Assembly: GCA_040904025.1 (NCBI GenBank)
Contig: JBBDUG010000004.1
Span: 1 to 52,713, forward strand
DNA: 52,713 nt
Direction: 5' to 3'
From: JBBDUG01 sp040904025
GTDB taxonomy: Bacteria; Patescibacteriota; Minisyncoccia; Phycocordibacterales; SW-6-46-9
Shown here in pieces: positions 16,778 to 26,609 of the stretch. Positions within the stretch are counted from its first letter, which is position 1, and the number at the start of each line of letters is the position of its first letter. Both the position numbers and the translations under genes were made by a program. Under the pieces are notes generated by a model. The model was not told the DNA's origin, did no database searches, and was given only the letters and a program-made list of their open reading frames with translations.

Positions 16778-19700
16778 ATGTCTGGCGAGGAGAAAAAATC
16801 TGATATTTCCAAACGGGAAGAAGAGATACTTTCATTTTGGGAAGAGAATAATATTTTTGAAAAAACACTCGAGAAAACCGAGGGTGAGGAAGAATTTGTA
16901 TTCTATGACGGCCCGCCATTTGCAACTGGTCTGCCCCACTATGGTCATGTTCTACCGGGGACGATAAAGGATGTGATTCCACGATACAAAACAATGCGTG
17001 GATATTATGTTAAACGTCGTTGGGGGTGGGATTGCCATGGACTCCCTCTTGAGAATCAGGTGGAGAAAGAGCTTGGTATTGAAAACAAGCAGGGTATTGA
17101 AGAATATGGGATCGAGAAGTTTAATACAAAAGCGCGGAATTTTGTGCTCCGCTATGCTGATGATTGGCTGAAGATTATGCCGCGTACCGGACGGTGGGTG
17201 GATATGGACAATGACTATCGCACAATGGATGCTCCGTATACTGAATCTATCTGGTGGGCATTTAACAAACTATTTGAAGACAAGAATTTGTATGAAGGCT
17301 TTAAGCCGATGCATATTTGTCCGCGATGTGAGACACCGCTTTCAAACTTCGAGGTGAATCAGGGGTATACAGATATCAAAGATCTTTCTGTAACGGCAAA
17401 ATTCAAACTTGAAGATGAAGATGTATATGTACTTGCGTGGACAACAACGCCGTGGACATTCCCCGGCAATATGGCGCTTGCAGTTAATCCAGAGCTTGAG
17501 TATGTAAAAGTGAAGGCGACCGGAGATGATGAAGAAGAGGCTGTGTTTATCCTCGCTAAAGAAACACTCGATGATGTTATGGAGGAGTATGAATATGAGA
17601 TCCTCGGGGATATTGCAGTAAAGGATCTTGTGGGGAGATCATACGAACCTCTTTTTGACTATTTCACAGATGCAGATATCGACGGCAAGGAAAATGCGTG
17701 GAAGATATATCCAGCAGATTTTGTAACAACAGAAGAGGGGACAGGGGTTGTACACATTGCACCGGCGTTTGGTTCAGACGATCTCTCTCTTGCACAGGAG
17801 CATGATATTCCAGTTGTGCACCATGTGGCGATGGACGGCGTCTTTACTCCGGCGGTAGAGGACTTTAAGGGGATGCATGTAAAGCCAAAAGATGAAGGGG
17901 ATGATGAGGCGCACATGCAGACTGATATAGAGATTATAAAGTGGCTCTATCATCATAAAAAGCTTTTCTCTAAAAAGAAAATTACCCACTCATATCCGCT
18001 TTGCTGGCGTTGTGATACCCCCCTTATAAACTACGCGACGAATTCATGGTTCGTGAAAGCGGGTGAAATGAAAGATAAACTCCTTTCCGAGAATGAAGAT
18101 GTTCATTGGGTTCCTGAGGCGATAGGATCTGCTCGTTTTGGAGACTGGCTTGAAGGTGCGCGAGATTGGGCAATTTCTCGATTGCGATACTGGGGAGCAC
18201 CGCTTCCGGTATGGAAGAGTAAGTCTGGTGATACTGTTGAAGTTATCAGCTCCATTGAAGAGCTGAAGAGCAAAACAAAGAGTACTAATTCATATGTGAT
18301 TCTGCGGCATGGTGAGGCAGAGCATAATGTGAAGGGGGTTATCACTAATGATCCAAATGAAGAATACCCCCTTACCGACAAAGGAGAAGAGCATTCTCGA
18401 AAGGCAGCTAAAGATCTGGGGGATATTGATCTCATTATTACCTCACCGGTACTACGTACAAAACAGACCGCCGATATTATCGCTCAAGAACTCGGATTAT
18501 CCGATGATAAGGTTGTTGTTGAGCCACGTATTGGTGAGATAGATCCGGGAGAGTATGAGGGTATTGATATTGGAGAATATGTCAAAAAGATGGGGTATAG
18601 AACGGGTAATTTTGACCATCGACCGGATGGTGGAGAATCATTTAATGATCTGCGCAGACGTGCAGGGGCATGTTTGTATGATATAGATCAGAAATACGAG
18701 GGGAAGCGCATACTGTTTGTAACACACTCCGGAACTGCATGGATGCTCTTTTCCGCTGCACATGGTCTTGATGATGAGATGACACTCAAGGTACATGAAG
18801 ATCCACAGTCTTTTATAAATCCCGGAGAATTCAAAGAGGTTGATTTTGCACCACTACCACATGATGAGTTATTTCGTCTTGATCTTCATCGCCCATACAT
18901 TGATGAGGTCACGTGGAAAAATGAAGACGGCGAGGAGATGCATCGTATCCCTGACGTCTTTGATTGCTGGTTTGAGTCTGGGTCTATGCCATATGCATCT
19001 CAGCACTATCCATTTAATAAAGAGGGGTTTGATCCGGAGAAGGGGCTGTATTACCCCGCTGACTTTATCGCCGAGGGGTTAGACCAGACACGGGGATGGT
19101 TTTATTCACTTCTTGTGCTTGGTGTTGGGCTCTTTGGAAAGGCTCCGTACAAGAATGTGATTGCAAATGGACTGATTCTTGCCGAAGACGGCAAGAAGAT
19201 GTCGAAGCGTTTGGGTAATTATCCTCCACTTGAGGAGGTACTGGATGAATATGGTGCAGACGCACTCCGCTTTTTCCTCATCAATTCTCCTGCAGTTCGC
19301 GCAGGTGCAGTTAACTTTTCAAAGAAGGGGATAGATGAAGTTGTGAAGAAGGTAATGCTGCGTCTTCTGAATACATATACATTTCTTGATATGTACACCG
19401 ACGGAGAGGCAGATGTTGAGTCCGGAGAGAGTGAGCATATATTAGATAGATGGATAGTAGCGCGACTCTATGGACTGAGAGAAGAGGTAACTACAAATCT
19501 AGATCGATATGAGCTCGACCGTGCAGCGCGGCCATTTGTTGACTTTGTTGACGATCTCTCCACATGGTATCTCAGACGTTCTCGTGACCGCCTGAAGGAT
19601 GATGGGGTTGATAAGGAGCATGCAAAAGCGACACTTCGCTTTGTGCTCAAGGAAATCGCAAAACTTATCGCACCATTCATGCCGTTTCTTGCAGAGGATC

Positions 19701-20275
19701 TATATGAGAAGCTCGGAGGAGAGAAAGAGAGCGTACATCTTGAAGAATGGCCGGAATATGGAGAAGAAGTTGATACTGAACTTATTGAACTTATGCGTCG
19801 GACGCGACATATTGTCTCCGAAGCTCTTGATGCACGTTCTCAAGAGGGGATGAAAGTGAGACAGCCACTTTCTCGACTCTCTGTATCTCAAGAGAAATAT
19901 GATCTCCCTGATAGTTTTAAAGAAGATCTCATTGATCTGATTAAAGGAGAGGTGAATGTTAAAGAGGTTGTGTTCTCTGCGGATGTAGAGGATGTAGAAC
20001 TGGACTTTGAACTAACCGATGAGCTTATTCAAGAAGGAATTGCACGTGAACTTATTCGTGCAATTCAGAGTCTACGGAAAAAAGAAGGACTTGATCCCGG
20101 GGATGAAGTGGTGCTTGTAATACAAACCGATGAAGCGGGGCGAGGTGTAATAGAGGCATTTCGTGATGAAATCACTTCAACTGCTTCGTTGAAGGATGTT
20201 GAATATAAAGAGGTTGATGATGGAAAGGTACTTGAGCTGGATGATGTGACGTTTGAGTTTCGGATTGATTTTTAA
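16778..20275 (+). CDS. ileS: Isoleucyl-tRNA synthetase (type 2) with inserted histidine-phosphatase domain
   Basis: Charges tRNA-Ile and edits Val. The 1165 residues (from ATG 16778; GTG 16769 is possible) show HYGH near 51-54, GWDCHGLP, the CP1 editing domain, WLEGARDWAISRLRYWGAP, KMSKR, and an anticodon domain lacking the C-terminal zinc finger, all typical of the eukaryote-like IleS2 type. Between RYWGAPLPVW and the DVFDCWFESG segment lies an extra domain of about 185 residues (about 500-690). It carries RHGE (H511), a SPVLRTKQTA segment and VTHSG (H650), the complete motif set of the phosphoglycerate-mutase/histidine-phosphatase fold. The frame is continuous, so this is a genuine fusion by insertion. 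Confidence 0.95.
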   Translation: MSGEEKKSDISKREEEILSFWEENNIFEKTLEKTEGEEEFVFYDGPPFATGLPHYGHVLPGTIKDVIPRYKTMRGYYVKRRWGWDCHGLPLENQVEKELGIENKQGIEEYGIEKFNTKARNFVLRYADDWLKIMPRTGRWVDMDNDYRTMDAPYTESIWWAFNKLFEDKNLYEGFKPMHICPRCETPLSNFEVNQGYTDIKDLSVTAKFKLEDEDVYVLAWTTTPWTFPGNMALAVNPELEYVKVKATGDDEEEAVFILAKETLDDVMEEYEYEILGDIAVKDLVGRSYEPLFDYFTDADIDGKENAWKIYPADFVTTEEGTGVVHIAPAFGSDDLSLAQEHDIPVVHHVAMDGVFTPAVEDFKGMHVKPKDEGDDEAHMQTDIEIIKWLYHHKKLFSKKKITHSYPLCWRCDTPLINYATNSWFVKAGEMKDKLLSENEDVHWVPEAIGSARFGDWLEGARDWAISRLRYWGAPLPVWKSKSGDTVEVISSIEELKSKTKSTNSYVILRHGEAEHNVKGVITNDPNEEYPLTDKGEEHSRKAAKDLGDIDLIITSPVLRTKQTADIIAQELGLSDDKVVVEPRIGEIDPGEYEGIDIGEYVKKMGYRTGNFDHRPDGGESFNDLRRRAGACLYDIDQKYEGKRILFVTHSGTAWMLFSAAHGLDDEMTLKVHEDPQSFINPGEFKEVDFAPLPHDELFRLDLHRPYIDEVTWKNEDGEEMHRIPDVFDCWFESGSMPYASQHYPFNKEGFDPEKGLYYPADFIAEGLDQTRGWFYSLLVLGVGLFGKAPYKNVIANGLILAEDGKKMSKRLGNYPPLEEVLDEYGADALRFFLINSPAVRAGAVNFSKKGIDEVVKKVMLRLLNTYTFLDMYTDGEADVESGESEHILDRWIVARLYGLREEVTTNLDRYELDRAARPFVDFVDDLSTWYLRRSRDRLKDDGVDKEHAKATLRFVLKEIAKLIAPFMPFLAEDLYEKLGGEKESVHLEEWPEYGEEVDTELIELMRRTRHIVSEALDARSQEGMKVRQPLSRLSVSQEKYDLPDSFKEDLIDLIKGEVNVKEVVFSADVEDVELDFELTDELIQEGIARELIRAIQSLRKKEGLDPGDEVVLVIQTDEAGRGVIEAFRDEITSTASLKDVEYKEVDDGKVLELDDVTFEFRIDF

Positions 20276-20338
20276 TACAGAAAACGGTAGTTTTAGGTTG
20301 AACAACGTTATTTTAGATCATAGAACGAGGATATAGTG

Positions 20339-20800
20339 ATGAATGAACCTCTCGCCGCCTTCTTTTTTGTCGTTTTAATAGCGATACTCCTCCTTCTCGT
20401 TATTCGAAAGAGTAATGTCAGGTCAACGAAGAAAACGAAGCCGGTTGCTAATGTGCTGCTCTCTTACACGTGTCACAAGAAGGATTTTAGTTCGGAAGGG
20501 GATCTCCTTAGAATAGCGCATTGGATTAAGGTCTACGGCCTCGCGATTGCTGTTGCCGAGAAGATCTCTGGGAAATGGGTATACTACGAGGATGGCACAA
20601 TGCGGCGAGGTCACGAAGACGGTCTCTTGAATTGGGATGCCTCTATTAGTATTGATGAACAGTGGGGTGACCTTTATTATCTTGCTGATATTTTAGTGCG
20701 AGACAAGAGAGAGTTTGTCCGGAACATCCATATTCACATTAAAGATAGGGGAATAAGGTATCTCTCTCATATCTCTTCTAAAGAGCTTACGACCTTTTAG
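20339..20800 (+). CDS. Hypothetical membrane-anchored protein, 153 aa
   Basis: One N-terminal membrane helix at about 5-24 followed by a basic stretch (RKSNVRSTKKTK) and a cytoplasmic domain of unknown family. By the positive-inside rule the bulk faces the cytoplasm. The start is the second codon of a GTG-ATG pair. A weak T-tailed hairpin follows before recO. No relatives are recognised. Confidence 0.6.
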   Translation: MNEPLAAFFFVVLIAILLLLVIRKSNVRSTKKTKPVANVLLSYTCHKKDFSSEGDLLRIAHWIKVYGLAIAVAEKISGKWVYYEDGTMRRGHEDGLLNWDASISIDEQWGDLYYLADILVRDKREFVRNIHIHIKDRGIRYLSHISSKELTTF

Positions 20801-20859
20801 GCTTCTCGTTTGTAGTCAAGTCTCTCAGAAATGGGAGGCTTTTTCTTTTTTAAGTACGC

Positions 20860-20865
20860 TATAAT
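20860..20865 (+). promoter_or_regulatory. -10 element for recO (leaderless GTG start)
   Basis: A perfect TATAAT at 20860-20865 ends six bases before the GTG start of recO. The transcript would begin on or next to the start codon. Confidence 0.6.
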
Positions 20866-20871
20866 ACCTCT

Positions 20872-21459
20872 GTGAGCTATCGTATATACACCACAGACGC
20901 CCTTATACTCCGCAGTGCTACGCAAGGGGAGGCTAATCGCTTTTTCTGGCTCTATACCCGTGATTTTGGCCTTGTATACGCTACCGCACAGAGTGTGCGG
21001 AAGCATAAATCAAAGCTGAGATATGCTCTTCAAGACTATATGTATTCCTCAGTCTCTCTTGTGCGTGGAAAGCGCGGTTGGCGCATTGTTGGTGCACAGC
21101 CACAGTGGAGTATATGGGGGGAATTGAGGGATGATTCTCGTAAATTGGCGGTGGGACTTAACATACTCTCTCTTTTGCGTCGTTTAGTACGTGGGCAGGC
21201 GCGGGATGTTGCACTTTTCTCATCTGTACGCGCTTCTTTTGATGAATTGCGAACGCGAGAGTTTGCAGAAGGAGAGCTTGGCGGTTTTGAACTTGTCGCC
21301 ATTCTTCGCGTGCTTGATCTGTTGGGATATCTTGGGTCAGGAGAGCTTGAGGAGCATGCCCGCAATCTCTGGGAGAGTCGAGAATGGGAAGAAGCAGAAG
21401 CAAAGCGAAAGGTGTTTATAAAAACAATAAATGCATCTCTGCGTTCTTCACAACTTTAG
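20872..21459 (+). CDS. recO: DNA repair protein RecO
   Basis: RecO mediates RecA loading and strand annealing in the RecFOR pathway. The 195 residues start with the N-terminal OB-fold pattern (YRIYTTDALILRS; GEANRFFWLYTRDFGLVYA near 20-37), followed by a helical domain. It is shorter than the usual 230-250 residues and lacks the CxxC zinc ribbon. The GTG start is fixed by the -10 element six bases upstream and by the family alignment beginning there. Confidence 0.85.
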   Translation: MSYRIYTTDALILRSATQGEANRFFWLYTRDFGLVYATAQSVRKHKSKLRYALQDYMYSSVSLVRGKRGWRIVGAQPQWSIWGELRDDSRKLAVGLNILSLLRRLVRGQARDVALFSSVRASFDELRTREFAEGELGGFELVAILRVLDLLGYLGSGELEEHARNLWESREWEEAEAKRKVFIKTINASLRSSQL

Positions 21460-21499
21460 TGCTTAAGCGTTCTCGTTCTTGCTGGTATACTGGTATGTA

Positions 21500-22927
21500 A
21501 TGGATGGCAAAAAGAAAAAGGATGCGTATAATAGACCTGATAGTATAGATGTCCTTAAAGACAAGCTCTATTCACGTTCCGGGGATGCTCGCGGACCCAA
21601 AAAAGGGGAGTTGAGCGGGAACCCGGAGAGTGATGTGCCTTCGGATTGGGATCACACTACAGAATCCATGCCAAAGAAAAAGAAAAGTCTTTTGAATATA
21701 GTTTTTTGGGGAGCGGTTATCTTCTTTCTCGTGGCTCTTGGGTTTGCGCTCTTCTCACTTCAGACGGGGCGAAATACTGTCTCTCCAGACAATATCGAGA
21801 TTCAGGTTGCTGGGGTAACTGAAGTTGACGCAGGGAAAGTTGTTGAGCTTGAGATTGCGGTGAGTAATAGGAATGATGTGCGTATGGAGAGCACAACCCT
21901 TATCGCTGAGTATCCACTCGGAACACGTAATCCCGATGACACGACAGAAGAATTGCGTCGTACTCATCGAGACATTGGGGTAATTAAATCAGGAGAACGG
22001 GCCGAGACTGTCATCGAGGCAATCTTTTTTGGCACAGAAGGTGAAACAAAGACCATTACCCTCGATGTTGAGTACCGTATTCCTGATTCAGGCGCAACAT
22101 TCAACAAAAATCGTACATATGAACTAGAAATTGTCTCAGCGCCACTTGAGTTAGATATCGATATGCCTGAAAACGTACGTGCAGGCGAGGAATTCGAATT
22201 TGATATTGATGTCACTTCCAACGCAGACTCAACACTTGAAGATGTTCTTTTTGTTATCGACTATCCGTCCGGATTTGAATTCATCAGTGCCTCTCCTAGC
22301 GCCACCTTTGATACTCGTGTCTGGCTCTTGGGTGATGTGGAAGCTGGGGCAGAGAGGACCATCTCTGTTAGGGGGCGTCTTGAAGGGCAGCCGGATAATA
22401 CGCGTGCCTTTAGATTCGAGCTGGGAACACAGAGCTTGGGGAATGAAAAAGTGGTAGGAACTCCATTTGTATCTCATACAGAAGAGGTTATGCTGCGACG
22501 ACCACTTGTGGACTTCTCTGTGTCAGTTGATGGGTCTGAAACGCGCAGTTACACCGCCAATACCTCTTCGGATGTTGGTTTTGAGATATTGTGGCGGAAC
22601 AATACAACAAAGTCGATAGAAAACGTGGTAATTGACGCGCGACTTAATGGAAATGCATTTGATCCTGACTCACTCTCGATTGATAATGGGCAGTACTTAC
22701 CTGGAGAACAGCGGATTGTCTGGAATACTGATACGTTGCCATCATTGCGCAATGTTGATTCTGGTGAAGAAGGTTCAGTTTCCTTTGAGTTTGTGACAAT
22801 ATCCGAGGAGGATCTTGAACGAAGTGTCTTTGATTCCAGTATGGATATTACCGTCAGGTTCGACGGAAATGCGGATGAAGATGTAGGGATCGTTGAGAGT
22901 ATTGAATTCTTCGTATCTTCTCAATAG
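21500..22927 (+). CDS. Membrane-anchored extracellular beta-sandwich (DUF11-like) protein
   Basis: The 475 residues begin with a charged cytoplasmic region of about 65 residues ending in PKKKKS, then one membrane helix at about 70-92, then an extracellular region of about 380 residues. That region is built of beta-sandwich repeats with the conserved-repeat style of DUF11 (IDYPSGFEFISASPSA, WLLGDVEAGAERTISVRG). The start is ATG 21500, eight bases after TATACT (21486-21491); the longer frame to 21479 would include the promoter. It lies 16 bases before the AI-2E permease gene. Role is probably cell-surface adhesion or architecture. Confidence 0.75.
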   Translation: MDGKKKKDAYNRPDSIDVLKDKLYSRSGDARGPKKGELSGNPESDVPSDWDHTTESMPKKKKSLLNIVFWGAVIFFLVALGFALFSLQTGRNTVSPDNIEIQVAGVTEVDAGKVVELEIAVSNRNDVRMESTTLIAEYPLGTRNPDDTTEELRRTHRDIGVIKSGERAETVIEAIFFGTEGETKTITLDVEYRIPDSGATFNKNRTYELEIVSAPLELDIDMPENVRAGEEFEFDIDVTSNADSTLEDVLFVIDYPSGFEFISASPSATFDTRVWLLGDVEAGAERTISVRGRLEGQPDNTRAFRFELGTQSLGNEKVVGTPFVSHTEEVMLRRPLVDFSVSVDGSETRSYTANTSSDVGFEILWRNNTTKSIENVVIDARLNGNAFDPDSLSIDNGQYLPGEQRIVWNTDTLPSLRNVDSGEEGSVSFEFVTISEEDLERSVFDSSMDITVRFDGNADEDVGIVESIEFFVSSQ

Positions 22928-22942
22928 GTATATACTATATAT

Positions 22943-23998
22943 ATGAATCATAAAGATGCACAACCTGTCTATATCACAACGGGGACGATGGTGCGTGTGG
23001 TACTCGTTCTTCTTTTTGTGCTCCTTCTCTACCTTATTCGCGATATTGCGCTTGTTATCTTAACTGCCGTTGTTATCGCCTCAGCTATTGAGCCGGCAAC
23101 ACGTTGGTTCGAGGTTCGTAATGTTCCACGTGTCCTCGCTGTTATTTTGATATACCTCCTTACCTTCCTCTTTGTTGCTATTGGATTCTATCTCTTTATC
23201 CCACCGCTTTTGGATAATGTGCTCTATATCATTGAGCGTGCACCAGATTATGCGGAATCACTACGTGTTTGGGGTGGCTTGCCCGCACCATTTGATAGTA
23301 TTTCTGGTAACTTTACGCTCGGAAATGTTGTTACCGGAGTTGAAAAATCACTCGCCGGACTCTCTACAGGTATTCTTGGTGTTGCAACATCGATATTTGG
23401 AGGAGTTTTAAGCTTCGTTTTGGTTGTTGTTTTTTCTTTCTATCTTGCGGTGCAGCGGGATGGGATTGCAAACTTCTTGCGTATTGTGACACCGATTCAA
23501 TATGAGTCATACATTATCGATCTCTGGGGTCGTACACAGCGCAAGATAGGGCGGTGGTTGCAAGGGCAGCTTCTTCTTTCTCTATTAGTTGGTATATTAG
23601 TCTATCTTGGTTTGATGGTGCTAGGAGTACCAAATGCATTTGTTCTTGCAATGCTTGCAGCGGTCTTTGAACTTATCCCACTCTTCGGACCGGTTCTTGC
23701 GGCTGTCCCCGCAATTGCCGTTGCACTCATTGATGGTGGAACCTCGCTGGGTATTATGGCGTTCCTCCTGTATGTCATTATTCAGCAGTTTGAGAATCAC
23801 CTTTTGTATCCGCTTGTTACCAACAAGGTTGTTGGACTGCCGGCGCTTGTTGTTATAACTGCCCTCCTTATCGGTGGAAAATTAGCTGGATTTATTGGTG
23901 TTATCCTCGCTGTCCCTATTGCTGCAGGTCTCATGGAGTTTGCAAGCGATATTGAAAAGCGAAAGAAGCGAGTGCAGGAAAATGGAGCAGAGGCTTAA
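22943..23998 (+). CDS. AI-2E family transporter (PerM-like permease)
   Basis: Polytopic membrane protein of the AI-2 exporter/PerM family, whose members include Na+/H+ antiporters and signal exporters. The 351 residues show about eight hydrophobic segments, the family-typical soluble segment between TM3 and TM4 (about 85-150), and the LFGPVLAAVPA motif near 247-257 followed by ENHLLYPLVTNKVVGLPALVV. TATACT (22931-22936) ends six bases before the ATG, so it has its own leaderless promoter within the gap. Substrate is unknown. Confidence 0.92.
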   Translation: MNHKDAQPVYITTGTMVRVVLVLLFVLLLYLIRDIALVILTAVVIASAIEPATRWFEVRNVPRVLAVILIYLLTFLFVAIGFYLFIPPLLDNVLYIIERAPDYAESLRVWGGLPAPFDSISGNFTLGNVVTGVEKSLAGLSTGILGVATSIFGGVLSFVLVVVFSFYLAVQRDGIANFLRIVTPIQYESYIIDLWGRTQRKIGRWLQGQLLLSLLVGILVYLGLMVLGVPNAFVLAMLAAVFELIPLFGPVLAAVPAIAVALIDGGTSLGIMAFLLYVIIQQFENHLLYPLVTNKVVGLPALVVITALLIGGKLAGFIGVILAVPIAAGLMEFASDIEKRKKRVQENGAEA

Positions 23999-24042
23999 TT
24001 ATCCCTTTACAACAGACCTTCTGTGGGTTTGTATGTGTATAC

Positions 24043-25491
24043 ATGGATCGATCAACCTATATCACAACTACCATACCGTATGTGAATGCAGACCCTCATT
24101 TAGGGCATGCACTCGAGCTTGTGCAGGCAGATTGCTTTGCGCGATTTAGACGTCGCGAGGGCGCTGATGTGTTTTTCAGTACCGGTACTGATGAACACGG
24201 ACAAAAGATATGGCAGAAAGCTCAAGAAGAGGGGAGAGATATACAGGAGTATGTTGATTACTACGCTGATAGGTTCAAGAATCTTGTAGATATTCTTGAT
24301 ATCTCAGTTGATAATTTTATACGTACCACCGATGAATATCATATAGAGGCTGCAGCTGAGATGTGGAGATTGATTGATGAGAATGGGGATGTGTATAAGA
24401 AGGAATATACCGGACTCTATTGTGTTGGATGTGAAGCATTTGTCACTGAGAAAGATCTTGAGGATGGAAAATGCCCTTTGCATCCTGGCAAAGAGCCGGA
24501 GAAAGTTGAGGAAGAAAACTATTTCTTCCGCTTCTCTCGATATGAGGATGCGCTTCGAGCATATCTTGAGGATCCCAATACCATTATTCCCGACTTCCGG
24601 CGCAAAGAAGCGCTTGCGTTTGTAGAGGCGGGACTCGATGATATCTCGATTTCGCGGCAAAAGGATAGGTTGCCGTGGGGAATCCCGGTTCCAGATGACG
24701 AAGAACAGGTTATGTATGTTTGGATCGAAGCCCTTACAAACTATATCTCCACACTCGGATGGCCGAAGAACGGAAAGTTTGAAGATTTTTGGGTGACTGG
24801 AGAGACGTATCAGTTTGCAGGAAAGGATCAAATCAGATTTCAGTCGTTAATCTGGCAGGCACTCCTGCTTTCAGCAGGGCTCCCGGCAACACAGACGGTT
24901 TTTTATCATGGCTTCATCACCTCTGACGGACACAAGATGTCTAAATCGATTGGGAATGTGATAGATCCAGTGGAATTTGTAGATGAATATGGTGCTGATG
25001 CTGTTCGGTATTACCTTTTGCGTCATATTCATCCGACTGATGACTCGGATATGACTGCAGAGAAGTTTCGAGAAGTATACAATGCGCACTTGGCAAATGG
25101 GATTGGGAATCTACTTTCGCGTGTGCTGAAGATGGCGGAAACATACGGTGTCGAGGCGGCGTTTGGAGACCCTGATGATATTTGGGAGAGCGAAGAATTT
25201 AGTGAATATCGAGAACATCTTGATTTATTTGAGTTCAACAAGGCGCTTGATTGGGTGTGGGAGGGTGTTGGAGGACTCGATGAACTCATAGCTTCAGAAG
25301 AGCCGTTTAAACTTATAAAATCAGAGAAGGAAGAAGATCAGGAGCGTGCGCGGGAGATTGTGGGATATTGCCTTCTCCGCTTATGGGATATTACAGTTGC
25401 ACTTGAGCCGATACTCCCTGAGACAAGTGTGAAGATACGGGCATATCTTGAGGCAGGAGAGGTTGAAGAACCATTGTTCGTGAGGAAGTAG
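24043..25491 (+). CDS. metG: Methionyl-tRNA synthetase
   Basis: Class I synthetase charging both initiator and elongator tRNA-Met. The 482 residues have HLGH at 19-22, a zinc-knot insertion with YCVGC near 126-130 and CPLH near 143, the WIEAL motif, and KMSKS at 298-302. It ends after the anticodon-binding helical bundle, without the C-terminal tRNA-binding EMAP-like domain found in many MetRS. The metG-tatD neighbourhood is common in bacteria; here an antitoxin gene lies between them. Confidence 0.97.
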   Translation: MDRSTYITTTIPYVNADPHLGHALELVQADCFARFRRREGADVFFSTGTDEHGQKIWQKAQEEGRDIQEYVDYYADRFKNLVDILDISVDNFIRTTDEYHIEAAAEMWRLIDENGDVYKKEYTGLYCVGCEAFVTEKDLEDGKCPLHPGKEPEKVEEENYFFRFSRYEDALRAYLEDPNTIIPDFRRKEALAFVEAGLDDISISRQKDRLPWGIPVPDDEEQVMYVWIEALTNYISTLGWPKNGKFEDFWVTGETYQFAGKDQIRFQSLIWQALLLSAGLPATQTVFYHGFITSDGHKMSKSIGNVIDPVEFVDEYGADAVRYYLLRHIHPTDDSDMTAEKFREVYNAHLANGIGNLLSRVLKMAETYGVEAAFGDPDDIWESEEFSEYREHLDLFEFNKALDWVWEGVGGLDELIASEEPFKLIKSEKEEDQERAREIVGYCLLRLWDITVALEPILPETSVKIRAYLEAGEVEEPLFVRK

Positions 25492-25528
25492 GGGAGATAC
25501 TGCACAACAAGTCATTACATATGAGGCT

Positions 25529-25780
25529 ATGAAAAAATTAAGTACAACTGAATTACGTAATAATCTTTCTGATGTGATTGATCAGGTAACCAAGAAAGGT
25601 GTGCCTGTTGTAGTGGGTCGTCGAGGTAAATCAGAAGCAGTTGTTATTCGATACCCTGAACATACAAATATGCAGTTTAATGAAATAACGAATCTAAATA
25701 CCTATTCAGAGGGTTTCAATTTTCTAAAAAATGAGCCAGATTTGTATTCAATAGATGACTTAAAGAAGCGATATGTATAA
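25529..25780 (+). CDS. Phd/YefM family antitoxin (orphan)
   Basis: 83 residues with the Phd/YefM N-terminal DNA-binding fold: KKLSTTELRNNLSDVIDQV near 2-20, then VPVVVGRRGKSEAVVI. Such proteins repress their own operon and neutralise a partner toxin with the C-terminal tail. No toxin gene follows: the next start (tatD) overlaps the stop by eight bases. It therefore appears to be an orphan antitoxin, a remnant, or a regulator of tatD. AT content is slightly higher than in the flanks. Confidence 0.8.
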   Translation: MKKLSTTELRNNLSDVIDQVTKKGVPVVVGRRGKSEAVVIRYPEHTNMQFNEITNLNTYSEGFNFLKNEPDLYSIDDLKKRYV

Positions 25781-26564
25781 AAGGGAGACAACCATTCTAT
25801 TCAAGCATTTTGATATACACTCTCATCTCAACTTTTCGCAATTTGATGATGAGAGAGAGGATATAATTGAGCAAATGCGTGGAGAGGGCATTGGTACTAT
25901 TTGCGTTGGTACAGGATTACAAACAAGCAAAGAGAGTATTGCACTTGCACAGGAGCATGAGCACATCTTTGCAACTGTGGGAGTGCATCCAACTGATTGG
26001 GAAGAGGGGTTTGATGAAAATATATTTACACCGCTACTCGGGGAGAGGGTTGTGGGTGTTGGAGAGTGTGGACTCGATTATTACCGGGATGATTCCCACA
26101 AAAAAGAGCAGAAAGAGCTTTTTGAGGCACAGATTGCCTTTGCTCAACAGCATTCTCTTCCACTTATGCTCCACGGGCGCCCTAAAGCAGGATCAATGGA
26201 TGCATATGAGGATATGCTGGAGATCTTAGAGGGGAATGAAGTTAGGGGGCACGTCCACTTTTTTGCAGGGAATATTGATATCGCAAAACAGTTTGTCGAC
26301 CGTGGATTTACCATAGGGTTTGATGGTCCCATCACCTTCACTCAAGAATATGATGAGGTGATTCGATATATACCTCTTGATATGCTCTGTGTTGAGACAG
26401 ACGCTCCATTTGCCGCACCTGAGCCGTATAGAGGGCGTCGTAATAGTCCGCTGTATGTGAAGCATGTGTTAGAGAGAGTCGCTGAGGTTCGTAGTGAAAG
26501 CTATGAGGAGATACGAGAGGCGACAGTTGAGAATGCTCTTCGTGTGTTTGATATTGAAAAGTAG
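25773..26564 (+). CDS. tatD: TatD family metal-dependent DNase
   Basis: TIM-barrel metal hydrolase acting as a 3'-5' exonuclease in DNA or RNA repair. The 263 residues include the metal-binding FDIHSHLNF near 14-22, VGVHPTDW near 70-77, VGECGLDYYR near 92-101, LMLHGRP near 131-137, GHVHFFAG near 158-165 and VETDAPF near 207-213. Translation is coupled to the antitoxin gene by the overlap. The ATG at 25773 gives a nine-residue N-terminal extension compared with typical TatD. Confidence 0.95.
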   Translation: MYKRETTILFKHFDIHSHLNFSQFDDEREDIIEQMRGEGIGTICVGTGLQTSKESIALAQEHEHIFATVGVHPTDWEEGFDENIFTPLLGERVVGVGECGLDYYRDDSHKKEQKELFEAQIAFAQQHSLPLMLHGRPKAGSMDAYEDMLEILEGNEVRGHVHFFAGNIDIAKQFVDRGFTIGFDGPITFTQEYDEVIRYIPLDMLCVETDAPFAAPEPYRGRRNSPLYVKHVLERVAEVRSESYEEIREATVENALRVFDIEK

Positions 26565-26609
26565 TAATACTATTGTATAGTAGTGCGCGAGTGTTCTTTT
26601 GCACAATAG

